From positions 4,231,001-4,295,000 of the forward strand of contig NZ_CP029551.1 in the NCBI RefSeq assembly GCF_003173735.1: 64,000 bases of DNA, in the 5' to 3' direction. A model generated the notes under the pieces. That model searched no databases. It saw only the letters and a list, made by a program, of their open reading frames with translations, and was not told the DNA's origin. The position numbers were made by a program, and so were the translations under genes. Positions 48,131 through 57,159 of the stretch are shown one piece after another; positions within the stretch are counted from its first letter, which is position 1, and every line of letters begins with the position of its first letter. This DNA is from Methylobacterium radiodurans (lineage in GTDB: Bacteria > Pseudomonadota > Alphaproteobacteria > Rhizobiales > Beijerinckiaceae).

Positions 48131-48777
48131 TCCTCGCCGACGACCCGGCCGCTGTACTGGCGCGCCTCGGACGCCTCGCCGTGGCGCGCCAGCATCGGGT
48201 TCACCGAGCCGGCCAGCGCCTCGTCCCGCTGCAGGATAGACGAGCGCAACTTCTCGTAGCGGCCCGCCTCGCGCAGCTGCTCGAACTGAGCGTGCAGGTT
48301 GAACACCAAGGCGGGTGAGGAGAACCGGCGCGCCGGCCGGCTTGCGTTCGGGTGCAGGCCGACCACGAAGAACGCCTCGCCGGCGAAGCTCAGCGAGAAG
48401 TGCGGGCTGTCCGGCTCCTGGGCCACCCGTCCGTCCCAGGGATGCCCGAGCCAGGCGTCCTTGTCGGAGAGCGACTGCACCCGGTCCCAGAGGTAACGCT
48501 CGAAACCTTCCTCATCGAGGTCACCCGGTCCCTCGAAGATGACGGCGAAGCTCTGGAACAGGTCCGGCCGCCTCCGATAGCGCGCCGCGAAAGCCATCAG
48601 CGCCGGGTAGATGCGCATGTCGTCCCAGGCCGAGGTGATGTCGCGGGCGACCAGGACGCGCATCTGGCCCTTGGTCAGGGCCGACTTGGCGCCGACGCAC
48701 GGGAAGCCGGCGTCGCGGATGAAGGCGCGGAAGGCTTCGGCCTGCGGATGGCGGGTGTCGTCTCGGGGCAATTGCAT
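48073..48777 (-). CDS. YqcI/YcgG-family protein (GntA-like)
   Basis: 234 residues. The conserved text is FRAFIRDAGFPCVGAKSAL, DDMRIYPALMAFAARY, SFAVIFEGP, GHPWDGRVAQEPDSPHFSLS, FFVVGLHPNASRPARRF, LVFNLHAQFEQLREAGRYEK and SEARQYSGR. This is the YqcI/YcgG family (PF08892). One member, GntA, is a heme-dependent N-hydroxylase of arginine derivatives in guanitoxin synthesis; His residues in HPWD, SPHF and GLHP could serve the heme. The local partner genes of that pathway are absent, so the substrate is unknown. Confidence 0.88.
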   Translation of the reverse strand: MQLPRDDTRHPQAEAFRAFIRDAGFPCVGAKSALTKGQMRVLVARDITSAWDDMRIYPALMAFAARYRRRPDLFQSFAVIFEGPGDLDEEGFERYLWDRVQSLSDKDAWLGHPWDGRVAQEPDSPHFSLSFAGEAFFVVGLHPNASRPARRFSSPALVFNLHAQFEQLREAGRYEKLRSSILQRDEALAGSVNPMLARHGEASEARQYSGRVVGEEWRCPFRPRVANPDTQIGS

Positions 48778-48932
48778 CGGAACTTGTCACGCACGTCGCA
48801 CGGATGACCACGAAACCGCGCCAAGTGGCGCGGCCTCGGGCAACGACGCCGCCCTTGCCGCGTTCCGCGTCGCGGCCGGCCGGAGCGGCTTACCCACAAC
48901 CTGCGGGTCGCCGCGACGGGCGCGGCCTGCAC

Positions 48933-49070
48933 TCACTGGCTCTTGCCGCCCTTCTTGCCGAGCTCGGCCTGGGCCGACGACGAGGTGCGGGGATTGGACT
49001 TGCCCTCGTGGCTCGCCTTGGCGTTCGCCTTCTTGGCCGTCGCGCTGCCGTGGCCCTTCTTCTCACTCAT
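48933..49070 (-). CDS. 45-residue Lys/Gly-rich protein (KGG-like)
   Basis: A perfect AGGAGG lies 5 nt before the ATG at 49070. The translation starts MSEKKGHGSATAKKANAKAS, continues HEGKSNPRTSSSAQAELG and ends KKGGKSQ. The Lys/Gly/Ser-rich composition and the KKGGKS end resemble KGG-type stress proteins, which are intrinsically disordered. It is short and easily missed by gene callers. Alone on its strand; function unknown. Confidence 0.7.
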   Translation of the reverse strand: MSEKKGHGSATAKKANAKASHEGKSNPRTSSSAQAELGKKGGKSQ

Positions 49071-49285
49071 GCTCGCCTCCTACGGTTCCAACGGCAAGCC
49101 AGAGAGGTCCCCCTCGTTCCGACCCACCCGCGCGACCGCACGCGGATTCCTCTCGAACCGGTCCGCCTGGGACGATGCGGCGCAGCCCTGGCCGCCGTCC
49201 GCGGCAACCCGGCACGCCGTCGTCGGTTAAGCAGCGTACGCCCGGTCGCCATCGGGGATGCAGGCCGGGCGGATGACGGCCGTGG

Positions 49286-50308
49286 GTGGAGAGTGCGTTG
49301 CCGGGCTTGGACGAGACGAGGGTCGGGCGGGTCGACCTCAGGCTGCTGCGTGCCGCGGTCGAGGCGTCCGGCGAGGCCATCCTGATTACCTCCGCCGAGC
49401 TCGACGAGCCGGGCCCGCGCATCGAGTACGCCAACCCGGCCTTCAGCCGCATGACCGGCTACGAGTTCGACGAGGTCGTCGGGCGCTCGCCGCGTCTCCT
49501 GCAAGGCCCGGAGACGGACCGCGCGACCCTCGTCCGGGTGCGTGCGGCCCTGGAGGCCGGCGAGGCCGTGCGCGACGAGGTGCTCAACTATCGCAAGGAC
49601 GGCTCTACCTACCGGGTCGAGTGGGTGATCACGCCGGTGTGCGATGGGGACGGGCGCATCGCGCACTGGGTGTCGACCCAGCGCGACGTCACCGAACGGC
49701 GCGCCTACGAGGACCGGCAGGCGCTCATGGTGCGCGAGTTGCACCACCGGGTGAAGAACACGCTCGCCACCGTCCAGGCCGTGCTGAACGCGACCGTGCG
49801 GTCCTCGCTCACCATCCCGGAGTTCACCCGTGCCCTGTCGGGCCGCATCGCCTCGCTGGCGCGCACACACGCGCTGATCACCGAGGATGTCGCTCAGGCC
49901 GCCTCGTTCGACGGCCTGCTGCGGGCCGAGTTGAGCCCCTACGACGAGCGTGGGCGCTTGTCGCTGGACGGGCCTCGGGTCGCGCTGCCGTCGGAGGCCG
50001 CGGTGCCGGTGGGCATGGCCCTGCACGAGCTGACCACGAACGCGCTACGGCACGGCTCGCTCGCCGACCCGAACGGACGGCTGCAGGTGACCTGGTGGGT
50101 CGAGGAGGGCTCGGCCGGCCGCGCTCTGCGGTGGGACTGGACGGAGCACGACGGGCCGCCCGCCCCGTACCCCACGCGCGAGGGCTTCGGCCACCGCCTC
50201 CTGAACAAGGTCCTGGCCACGCAGACGGGCGCTGAGGTGGACGTGGACTTCGCCGCGGACGGCCTGCGGGTGTCCGTCCGCATGCCCCTCCCGCCGTCAC
50301 ACCCTTAA
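49286..50308 (+). CDS. PAS/LOV-like HWE histidine kinase (Cys-less)
   Basis: 340 residues from the GTG at 49286. A LOV-type PAS domain (~25-138) carries IEYANPAFSRMTGY, GRSPRLLQGPETD, NYRKDGSTYRVEW; the photoactive Cys of GRNCRFLQ is replaced by Pro69, so blue-light adduct chemistry is not expected. The kinase part has the phosphoacceptor His154 (ELHHRVKNTLATVQAVL), N-box ALHELTTNALRHGSL and the HWE-type WDWTEHDGP. It is cytoplasmic with no TM segment. It has a 340-residue paralogue at 61878-62900. No response regulator is adjacent. Confidence 0.9.
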   Translation: MESALPGLDETRVGRVDLRLLRAAVEASGEAILITSAELDEPGPRIEYANPAFSRMTGYEFDEVVGRSPRLLQGPETDRATLVRVRAALEAGEAVRDEVLNYRKDGSTYRVEWVITPVCDGDGRIAHWVSTQRDVTERRAYEDRQALMVRELHHRVKNTLATVQAVLNATVRSSLTIPEFTRALSGRIASLARTHALITEDVAQAASFDGLLRAELSPYDERGRLSLDGPRVALPSEAAVPVGMALHELTTNALRHGSLADPNGRLQVTWWVEEGSAGRALRWDWTEHDGPPAPYPTREGFGHRLLNKVLATQTGAEVDVDFAADGLRVSVRMPLPPSHP

Positions 50309-50333
50309 GGAGCGTCGGGCGCGACCGGGAGGC

Positions 50334-50585
50334 TCAGCCCTTCCTACGGCCCTTCTCGTGCCTGTCGATCTCCGCGCGGCAGGCAGGTGAGAGGTTCGCC
50401 ATGTTCTTGCGGAAGCAGGCTTGGACCTCGTCGCCGTCCGGAGGAAGGTCGCCGCAGTAAGTCGTGTAGTCGCCGCCGCAGCGCTGTTTCAAGGCGTCTC
50501 GACCGCCTTCGGCAAGGGCAGTGGTCCAGCTTAGGCCGAAAACGGTCAGGGCGGAGAGGGCGCATCGCGGAAACGAGCGGGCCAT
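50334..50585 (-). CDS. Small secreted Cys-rich-repeat protein
   Basis: 83 residues from the ATG at 50585 (AAGGATG upstream), chosen because the signal peptide begins there (MARSFPRCALSALTVFGLSW, cleavage near ALA). The mature part reads QRCGGDYTTYCGDLPPDGDE, then VQACFRKNMANLSPACRAEI, one Cys-rich repeat like those in Golgi apparatus protein 1. Four Cys probably form two disulfides in the periplasm. Function unknown. Confidence 0.75.
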   Translation of the reverse strand: MARSFPRCALSALTVFGLSWTTALAEGGRDALKQRCGGDYTTYCGDLPPDGDEVQACFRKNMANLSPACRAEIDRHEKGRRKG

Positions 50586-50800
50586 GCAACATCCTTGTAC
50601 GCACGGGAAGTAGCTCGCAAACGCGCGAGCCATCGTGCAGTTCATCGCGGGCTAGCTGCCGAAGACTATTTCCAATCCCCGTCGCGGGATGCGCCTGATC
50701 TGCATAAGTTTCGGAGCTCCATTGCACGCTTTGAGCCAAACCCTGGCGCGGCTTTCCCGTTTCATCATCCGGCCGGTCGGCTCGCTGAGCTCCCCGCCGC

Positions 50801-51250
50801 TCAACCTCCCGCCGCCCTGGACGCGGCGCGTGCCGCCTTCTCGCGGGCACGCAACTCGGCTTCGTCGGCGGCTTCCCTGACATCGTCCAGGCGCTCCGCC
50901 CTGGCGCGGGTCTCGCAACGTCGGCGGAGGTCGTCGAGCTCCGCCTCGGTCAGGTGTTCGATGCCGATGTAGCGGTTCTGGGCCGCGCTCGCCCGGATGA
51001 GTTCATCGAGCTTGGCCTGGATGGCCGCCCCGTCCCGGTTCTGCGAGTTCTGGATCAGGAACACCATCAGGAAGGTCACGATGGTGGTGCCCGTGTTGAT
51101 GATGAGCTGCCAAGTCTCCGAGTAGCCGAAGAACGGGCCGCTCACCGCCCAGCCCGCGACGACGGCCGCGCCCGTCGCGAAGGCGAGCGGGTGGCCGGCC
51201 CACTTGGCGACCTTGCCGGCGAAGGCGGTGAACGCGCGCGAAGCGGACAT
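50801..51250 (-). CDS. Low-affinity iron permease-family protein
   Basis: 149 residues. Two helices (HPLAFATGAAVVAGWAVSG and WQLIINTGTTIVTFLMVFLIQ) with GPFFGYSETWQ between them, then NSQNRDGAAIQAKLDELIRA and a charged coiled-coil tail (EHLTEAELDDLRRRCE). WQLIINTGTTIVTFLMVFL and NRD match PF04120. The name comes from fungal Fet4 similarity; bacterial members are short and their iron transport role is unproven. Confidence 0.88.
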   Translation of the reverse strand: MSASRAFTAFAGKVAKWAGHPLAFATGAAVVAGWAVSGPFFGYSETWQLIINTGTTIVTFLMVFLIQNSQNRDGAAIQAKLDELIRASAAQNRYIGIEHLTEAELDDLRRRCETRARAERLDDVREAADEAELRAREKAARAASRAAGG

Positions 51251-51715
51251 GAACGAGGCTCCTGCCCAGGGGGCCGCCCGGGACCGATATCAGGCAAGAA
51301 ACGCCCAGCTTCCGGGCACGGCTCCTTCGCGAGGTAGACCGGCAAGCCTGGCATGAGCTGATCGCAGGGCCGGTGGTCAGTGACCATCGGGGCGGATCTC
51401 ATCTCACCTGAAGGCATGCTGCGAGCGCTTGCTGCCTGATGGGGGTGGGGGCCGCTCACGAGGCGCCGGAATACCGCACCGCAGGCGCTTACGCTGTCGG
51501 CAGTCTCGGGCAGTGAGACCGAAGCAGATGCCCATTGCATCCGGCTGGGACGAGGATGCGCGGCCTGGACGGCAGGCCCCATCCGGATGCCGGCGCCTGG
51601 GGCTTGTCTCTGAGTGTTACCGCATCCTTCAGGCCGGGAGCGATGCCATTCCGGTGATCCGCGACGCGTGCAGGGTACCGTGGACGAGCGACCAAGGCAG
51701 TCGGCGTAGGCCGCT
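51251..51715. other. About 0.46 kb without a gene
   Basis: Upstream of the permease-like gene and after the flavodoxin gene's 3' end. No frame, repeat or strong hairpin noticed. Confidence 0.4.
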
Positions 51716-52633
51716 TCACGTCGTAGATCGGGCGCCGCGCTCGGCCTCCGTCGTACCGGGCACGATGCCCTTCCGTATCACGTGTTCGACGAAGGCGTCG
51801 GTCCAAGCATCGAAGCAGGCCATCGCCGCCGCCTCGCGGGCCATATCGTCGGACTGGTCGTCGGCATAAGGCTGACCGATGCCGACGGAGGCGTGACGCC
51901 AGAGTTCATCCGGCACCTCGATGCCGCTGTAGCGGCACTGCCAGACGAGCCCCTGGTAGGCTTGGCGCTCTTCTCCCTGGTAGGGCTCCTGGGCAGGATC
52001 GAACCATGCCTTGTGCTTGAGGATGCGCGGTCGACGGTCCGCGTCGAGCTCGTTGCCACCCTCGTTGCCGTAACAGAAGAAGGCGGCGGTTCGGCCTTCG
52101 AGGTGGTTCTTCGTCAACTCCTTCCAGAGCGGGGACTTTTCCAGCGCCTGCGCCTTCAACGTGCTCTTCTTGTCGATGAGGTCCGGCCGCGGGTTGCCGC
52201 CGCTCATGCAAACGAGACGGTCAAACATCGCCTTCAGATTGGTGGTGGGGCCGTACCACCAGACCGGGCCGATGACCGCCCAGGCGTCGGCCCGGGCGAG
52301 CCGCTGGTAGAGCTTCTCGTTCCACATCAGGTCGGGTTGGTGGTCGCTGTTCGGCCCGTAGCAGTTGCACGGCCAAACGCAGAGCGCCATCGAGGTGCCG
52401 ACGCAGCCATTGCAGCCCTGGATCTTGGGCTTGCCGTGCTCGTTGCCGATGTCCACGGCGTCGGTCTGCCAGCGGGCCGGCAGCCGACCGAGCATCCGGT
52501 GCATCAGGAAGCGTGCCTTGCCGTCGAGGCCGGGACAGCCGTCGAGGCGGCGAGCGGAGCCGGCAATCAGGAGCACCTGCAGCGGCCGCTCCTCCAGCGT
52601 CAGAGCGTCGACCTCGGCTTCCAGCTTGTCCAA
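51716..52633 (-). CDS. Flavodoxin-family NAD(P)H-dependent oxidoreductase
   Basis: 305 residues if started at the TTG at 52633; no ATG or good Shine-Dalgarno exists near the domain start. The frame stays open to 52903, but that would overlap the divergent barrel gene. The domain begins PLQVLLIAGSARR (FMN-phosphate loop) and continues with CNGCVGTSMALCVWPCN, a five-Cys cluster region, and PVWWYGPTTNLKAMFDRLVC, the NADPH-dependent FMN reductase hallmark. The C-terminal half is unusual. The Cys cluster may hold an Fe-S centre or metal; that is inference. Confidence 0.75.
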   Translation of the reverse strand: MDKLEAEVDALTLEERPLQVLLIAGSARRLDGCPGLDGKARFLMHRMLGRLPARWQTDAVDIGNEHGKPKIQGCNGCVGTSMALCVWPCNCYGPNSDHQPDLMWNEKLYQRLARADAWAVIGPVWWYGPTTNLKAMFDRLVCMSGGNPRPDLIDKKSTLKAQALEKSPLWKELTKNHLEGRTAAFFCYGNEGGNELDADRRPRILKHKAWFDPAQEPYQGEERQAYQGLVWQCRYSGIEVPDELWRHASVGIGQPYADDQSDDMAREAAAMACFDAWTDAFVEHVIRKGIVPGTTEAERGARSTT

Positions 52634-52824
52634 CTCAGGGCAGTCCCGTCTCGGGCGGCGAGACCATCCCGCGGCAAGGCTCAAACCTAACCTCGCACGG
52701 TTGGTTCCTGGACCTAATCCAGGGCGCGCGTCGCTCGCGTGCGTTTGCGCCGGGGGTGTGGCGATGCGGCAGCATCCGAGGCGGCACCTGTCGGATACGC
52801 TATGTGCCTCTTCCGGACACAGGC

Positions 52825-53796
52825 ATGCGGATCTTCTCTCATTCGGCTTCGCCGTGGCCTCTCGCGGCGACCCTCCTCGGGATCTCCTTGGCCACCTCCA
52901 CACCCATCCTTGCCGAGCCGAGTGCGGCGCGCGGCGACCAGGAGGAGGCCGGGGCGAAGAAGAAGGGCGACGAGCCCGACAAGATCGACACCGAGAACCT
53001 GTTCGGCTTCACCGAGGGCACCGACGTCGGCAAGAAGGGCGAGCAGGAGATCCTAGTCGACACCATCGGCCGCTTCAGCAAGCGCCGCGACGGCCCCGGC
53101 CGCTCGGGCTACGGCGCCGCTCAGCCCATCGTCAGCTACCAGTACGACCTAACCGACAACTTCAGCATCGAGCCGGGCCTCTGGTTCGACGCGCGCGACA
53201 GCCGCAACATCGCGGGCGTTCCGGACAAGTCCTTCGGCACCTTCAACGGCGGCTCGCTGGAGCTGAAGTACCAGTTCTTCAAGCGCACCGCCGAGCGACC
53301 GTTCAGCCTCGCCCTTCAGGCCGAGCCGCAATACGCCCGCATCACGCCCATCGAGGGCCAGGGCGCCGACGTGTACAGCTTCGAGACCCGCCTCATCGCC
53401 GACGCCCGGCTCGTGCCGGACCGGCTCTGGGGTGGCATCAACCTGATCTACGACCCGCAGGTCGCGCGCCTGAAGGGCTCGGGCGAGGTCGACCGATCCT
53501 CGACGCTGTCTGTCTCGGGCACGCTGATGGCGAAGGTGGCGGGCGACCTCTACCTCGGGCCGGAGGCCCGGTACATGCGCGCCTACGAGGGCGCGTTCCT
53601 GAACCGCTTCGAAGGGCATGCGGTGTTCGTCGGACCCGTGCTGCACTACCAAGTCATGGAGAAGGGCTACCTCACCCTGGCCTACTCGACGCAGGTGTTT
53701 GGGCACGACCGCGACCCGGATTTCGCGGACCGGGCGTTCAACCTCAACCAGTTCTCACGCCACAACCTGCGCGTCCGTTTCGGCATCGAGTTCTGA
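52825..53796 (+). CDS. Outer-membrane beta-barrel protein
   Basis: 323 residues from the ATG at 52825. A signal peptide (about 1-30, ending ILA) precedes a Lys/Glu-rich segment and then a barrel: QPIVSYQYDLTDNFSIEPGL, LELKYQFFKR, FSLALQAEPQYARI, FETRLIADARLV, WGGINLIYDPQV, STLSVSGTLMAKV, LYLGPEARYMRAYEG, VFVGPVLHYQVMEKGYLTLA and the final HNLRVRFGIEF with terminal Phe. About 12 strands. No porin family name recognised. It is transcribed divergently from the flavodoxin gene. Confidence 0.8.
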   Translation: MRIFSHSASPWPLAATLLGISLATSTPILAEPSAARGDQEEAGAKKKGDEPDKIDTENLFGFTEGTDVGKKGEQEILVDTIGRFSKRRDGPGRSGYGAAQPIVSYQYDLTDNFSIEPGLWFDARDSRNIAGVPDKSFGTFNGGSLELKYQFFKRTAERPFSLALQAEPQYARITPIEGQGADVYSFETRLIADARLVPDRLWGGINLIYDPQVARLKGSGEVDRSSTLSVSGTLMAKVAGDLYLGPEARYMRAYEGAFLNRFEGHAVFVGPVLHYQVMEKGYLTLAYSTQVFGHDRDPDFADRAFNLNQFSRHNLRVRFGIEF

Positions 53797-53892
53797 GGAG
53801 ACCGCCTAAGTGCCGGTTCGATCTTCGGACAGACGCGGCGAACGCCTACCAGCACGCCGCGTCCGCCGCTCCGGGTCAGACTTGGCACACGG

Positions 53893-54387
53893 TCAGGCCG
53901 CCACGTGCTCCAGGCTCTCGGCGAGCTGGCTCGCGATCTCGTCGCCCTTGTAGATCTCCGCAACCGCCTGCTTCAACTTCTGCTCGTCCTCGGAGCGGCC
54001 GAGGGCCTTGGCGTAGGCCGCCGCCGAACCGAATCCGGCCAGGCCGTAGTGCGACATGCGCTGGTACTGGGCGATGATCACCACGTCGCGCAGCTTGGCG
54101 TCGCTCGGTGCCTCCTCGATGCCGTGCTTTTTGGCCTCCGTGACCAAGCCTTCCATGCCCTTGCAATACTCGGGCTCGGACTCGCCGCCGTTCTGCTGGA
54201 TCAGGTTCTTGAGGATGTCGGTGTGCTTCTGGATGCCGCCGATGGAGTGCTCCAGCATCTGCTTGAGCTTCGGGTCGCCGGCGTGACCGCCAAGTTCCTT
54301 CACGGTCTTGATCATCTGGTCGTTGGCCGACCAAAGATCCTTCATCTCGTCGAGATAGACTTCCTTGAGGCTGCTCGGTGCTGACAT
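53893..54387 (-). CDS. DUF892 ferritin-like stress protein (YciE/YciF type)
   Basis: 164 residues from the ATG at 54387 (GGGAG 6 nt upstream). The family text is complete: SLKEVYLDEMKDLWSANDQM, KQMLEHSIGGIQKHTDIL, LVTEAKKHGIEEAPSDAKLR, DVVIIAQYQRMSHYGLAGFG, AYAKALGRSEDEQKLKQAV. Glu and His on four helices (EHSIG, QKHTD, QRMSHYG) are likely di-iron ligands. Such proteins appear under osmotic and oxidative stress. Cytoplasmic. Confidence 0.92.
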   Translation of the reverse strand: MSAPSSLKEVYLDEMKDLWSANDQMIKTVKELGGHAGDPKLKQMLEHSIGGIQKHTDILKNLIQQNGGESEPEYCKGMEGLVTEAKKHGIEEAPSDAKLRDVVIIAQYQRMSHYGLAGFGSAAAYAKALGRSEDEQKLKQAVAEIYKGDEIASQLAESLEHVAA

Positions 54388-54545
54388 CGATGGCTCCCAT
54401 TGGTCGCCTCCTGGCAACACGACCTCGCGCGCGATGTTCCTGCTCGGTTTGCCGCGTCGGGCCCATACCGACGGGCTGTCCGCTTCGACTTCTGTCCGCG
54501 GCGCCCGCTAGCGCCCTCCGACCCGGAAGCGTGTAGTCTGACCGG

Positions 54546-54761
54546 ATGGAAGCAGGGGAAACCGAGCTCGAAATGGTCAGGCGGCATGTCCGGCAGGGGG
54601 CCGAGCATGTGGCCAAGCAGCGCGCGCTCGTGATCCGGCTCCGCGCGTCCGGTCTGCCGGTCGAGGAGGCCGAGGCGCTCCTCGGCACCTTCGAGGATTT
54701 CCAGCGCCAGCACGAGGCGCATCTCGCCAAGGCTGAGGGAAAGGCGGGTCAGCCGGGCTAG
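54546..54761 (+). CDS. Small coiled-coil hypothetical protein
   Basis: 71 residues. Fully helical and charged: ELEMVRRHVRQGAEHVAKQR, LVIRLRASGLPVEEAEALLG, FEDFQRQHEAHLAKAE. It is a common short family in Methylobacterium-type genomes with no known role. It converges on the hybrid kinase gene. Confidence 0.6.
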   Translation: MEAGETELEMVRRHVRQGAEHVAKQRALVIRLRASGLPVEEAEALLGTFEDFQRQHEAHLAKAEGKAGQPG

Positions 54762-54804
54762 GCGGCTGCGATCCGGGCGCCGACGCCCGGCGCCGGTACC
54801 CCTT

Positions 54805-57030
54805 TCAGACGTCTCGTCTCGGCCTGAGCTCCACCACCTTGCCGGGCTCCCTTGGCTCGGACGCGGACACCCCGAGCACCTCGGCGACCTTGCGGGCGAG
54901 CTGCTCGCGCTTGAACGGCTTGCCGATGAGTTGCACGCCGTCGTCGAGGCGCCCGTGGTGCACGATGGAGTTCTCGGTGTAGCCCGACATGAACAGCACC
55001 CGCACCTCCGGCCGGACAGCTCGCACGCGCTCGGAGAGCTCCCGGCCGCGCACACGCCCGGGAAGCACCACGTCGGTCAGCAGCAGGTCGATGGCGCTCG
55101 TGTTCTGCCCGAAGACGCGCAGCGCCTCCTCGCCATCGGCAGCCTCCAGCACGCGGTAGCCCAGGTCGGAGAGAATCGCGCAGGCGATCTCGCGCACAGC
55201 CGCCTCGTCCTCGACTACCAGAACCGTGCCCGAGCCACGCGGCAGCTCGACCGGCGAACCGGTGCGCTGTTGGGCGGTAGCCGCCCTGACCGCGCGTGGC
55301 AGGTACAGCTTCACCGTTGTGCCCTCGCCGGCCTCCGAGTAGATCTTCACGTGCCCGCCCGACTGCTTGACGAAGCCGAACACCATCGCGAGGCCTAGCC
55401 CCGTGCCCTTGCCGTCGGGCTTGGTCGTGAAGAACGGCTCGAACACGCGCGCGACCACCTCCGGCGTCATGCCGTGTCCGGTGTCGGAGACCGCCACCAT
55501 GGCGTAGTCGCCGGGCACGACCTCGGCGTGGTGCCGCGCGTACTCCTCGTCGAGCACCTTGTTGCCGAGCTCGATGGTGAGCCGACCGCCGCCTGGCATC
55601 GCATCGCGCGCGTTCAAAGCGAGGTTCAGAACCGCGCTCTCTAACTGCGCCGGGTCGGCCATGGCTGGCCACAAACCGGCGGTCTCGACGTAGCGCACCT
55701 CGATGTGCTCGCCCAGCGTCCGGCGGAGCAGCGGGATCAGGTCCGGCATGGTCGCCGCAAGGTCGATGGCGGCGGGCGCCAGCGGCTGCTTGCGGGCGAA
55801 GGCGAGGAGCTGGCCGGTCAGCGTCGCTCCGCGCTGGGCCGCCCAGGACGCGCGCTCGACCCGCTGCTGCAGCTTAGCGTCGCCGTCGAGCTTGGCCCGG
55901 ACGAACTCCAGGTTCCCGAGGATGACCTGCAGAAGGTTGTTGAAGTCGTGCGCGATGCCGCCGGTGAGCTGCCCGATGGCCTGCATCTTCTGGGCCTCGC
56001 GCAGCACGCCCTCGGCCTGGGCGCGCTTGGTCATGTCGGAGATGGTCAGCACGAAGCCGCCGTCCGGCATCGGGGTCCGGCGGATCTCCAGGTGGTGCCC
56101 GTCGGCCCGCTCGCGCTCGTAGGTTACCGCCTCGCGCGGGTTGCGGCTGCCGTGCCGGATCTGGTCCTCGGTCTCCAGCGCCGGACGGCCCGGCTCGCCC
56201 GTGTGCTCGACGAAGGCGGCATAGGTGGTGCTTGGCCGGAGCATCGCCTCCGGCAGGTCGAGCAGGACCTGGAAGCACTCGTTCCAGCTCGCGAGCTTGC
56301 GGTCGGGCCCGAACACCGCGACGCCCTGGCTGAGGCTGTCCAGCGTGGTGCGCAGGCGCAGCGCCAGGTCGCGCTGCTCGGCCTCCGTCTTGTGAGAGCG
56401 CGACCACGCCTGGTTCAGAAGGCGCGCCGCCCAGAGCAAGGTCAAGACGGCCAGCGCCGAGCCACCGATGACGAGCCAGCGCACCCACCGGGCGCGGGCG
56501 TCGTTCTGGGCGAGGCGCGCGTCGAGCAGCCGCTGCTCGTCGACGAGCATGGCGGCGAGCACGTTCTCCGCCATGCGCATGTCGTTGCGGCCGGTGTCGG
56601 CGTTGACGATGCGCAAGGCCGTCTCCAGGCCGCTGTCGCGACGCGCCTGCACGGTCTGGGCGAGCTCCTCCAACTTGTGCTGCAGGAGCGGCGCCAGCGC
56701 CCGCAGGCGCTCCTGCTGGGCGCCGTTGTCGGCGGTCAGCTTCTGGAGTTCGCCCTGGAGCAGGCCGATGCGGTCGCGCGCCGTGTTGTAGGGTCCGAGG
56801 TACTCGTCCCGGCCGGTGAGCAGGTAGCCGCGCTGGCCGCGCTCGGCGTCGCGCAGGGCGATGGCGAGGTCCTTCGTGGTTCCGAGCACCCGGTAGCTGT
56901 GCTGCGACCACTCGCGTGCGGCGCGCGACGCGTTGAGCCGCTCCCAGGTCACCGCGCCGACGAGCGCCAGGATGACCACGAGCACGCCGAAGACCAGCAG
57001 GTTGGCGCGCGTGACGAGGTAGCGGGTCAT
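54805..57030 (-). CDS. CHASE3-PAS hybrid sensor histidine kinase
   Basis: 741 residues from the ATG at 57030 (GGAG upstream). TM1 about 9-28 (LLVFGVLVVILALVGAVTW), a CHASE3-type periplasmic domain with RDAERGQRGYLLTGRDEYL, TM2 at ~188-210, a PAS domain (LDSLSQGVAVFGPDRKL to VLTISDMTKRAQ), HisKA with His361 (GGIAHDFNNLLQVI), HATPase with LNLALNARDAMPGGG and DTGHGMTPEV, then a receiver domain with Asp653 (LLLTDVVLPGRVRG) and KPFKREQL. The HisKA/HATPase type is the NtrB-like HDFNN group. It senses an external signal; no partner regulator is adjacent. Confidence 0.95.
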   Translation of the reverse strand: MTRYLVTRANLLVFGVLVVILALVGAVTWERLNASRAAREWSQHSYRVLGTTKDLAIALRDAERGQRGYLLTGRDEYLGPYNTARDRIGLLQGELQKLTADNGAQQERLRALAPLLQHKLEELAQTVQARRDSGLETALRIVNADTGRNDMRMAENVLAAMLVDEQRLLDARLAQNDARARWVRWLVIGGSALAVLTLLWAARLLNQAWSRSHKTEAEQRDLALRLRTTLDSLSQGVAVFGPDRKLASWNECFQVLLDLPEAMLRPSTTYAAFVEHTGEPGRPALETEDQIRHGSRNPREAVTYERERADGHHLEIRRTPMPDGGFVLTISDMTKRAQAEGVLREAQKMQAIGQLTGGIAHDFNNLLQVILGNLEFVRAKLDGDAKLQQRVERASWAAQRGATLTGQLLAFARKQPLAPAAIDLAATMPDLIPLLRRTLGEHIEVRYVETAGLWPAMADPAQLESAVLNLALNARDAMPGGGRLTIELGNKVLDEEYARHHAEVVPGDYAMVAVSDTGHGMTPEVVARVFEPFFTTKPDGKGTGLGLAMVFGFVKQSGGHVKIYSEAGEGTTVKLYLPRAVRAATAQQRTGSPVELPRGSGTVLVVEDEAAVREIACAILSDLGYRVLEAADGEEALRVFGQNTSAIDLLLTDVVLPGRVRGRELSERVRAVRPEVRVLFMSGYTENSIVHHGRLDDGVQLIGKPFKREQLARKVAEVLGVSASEPREPGKVVELRPRRDV

Positions 57031-57159
57031 CGTGCTCCGGGTGGGCGAACGGCGGGAAGAGGCGGCTTGCGCGCCAGGAGGTGGATCACGCGCGCTTGCG
57101 TCCGAACCGTGGAGGCTTCGCACGCGATTGCGGGATTGTTGGGGCCGCGGCCTCGAGCC

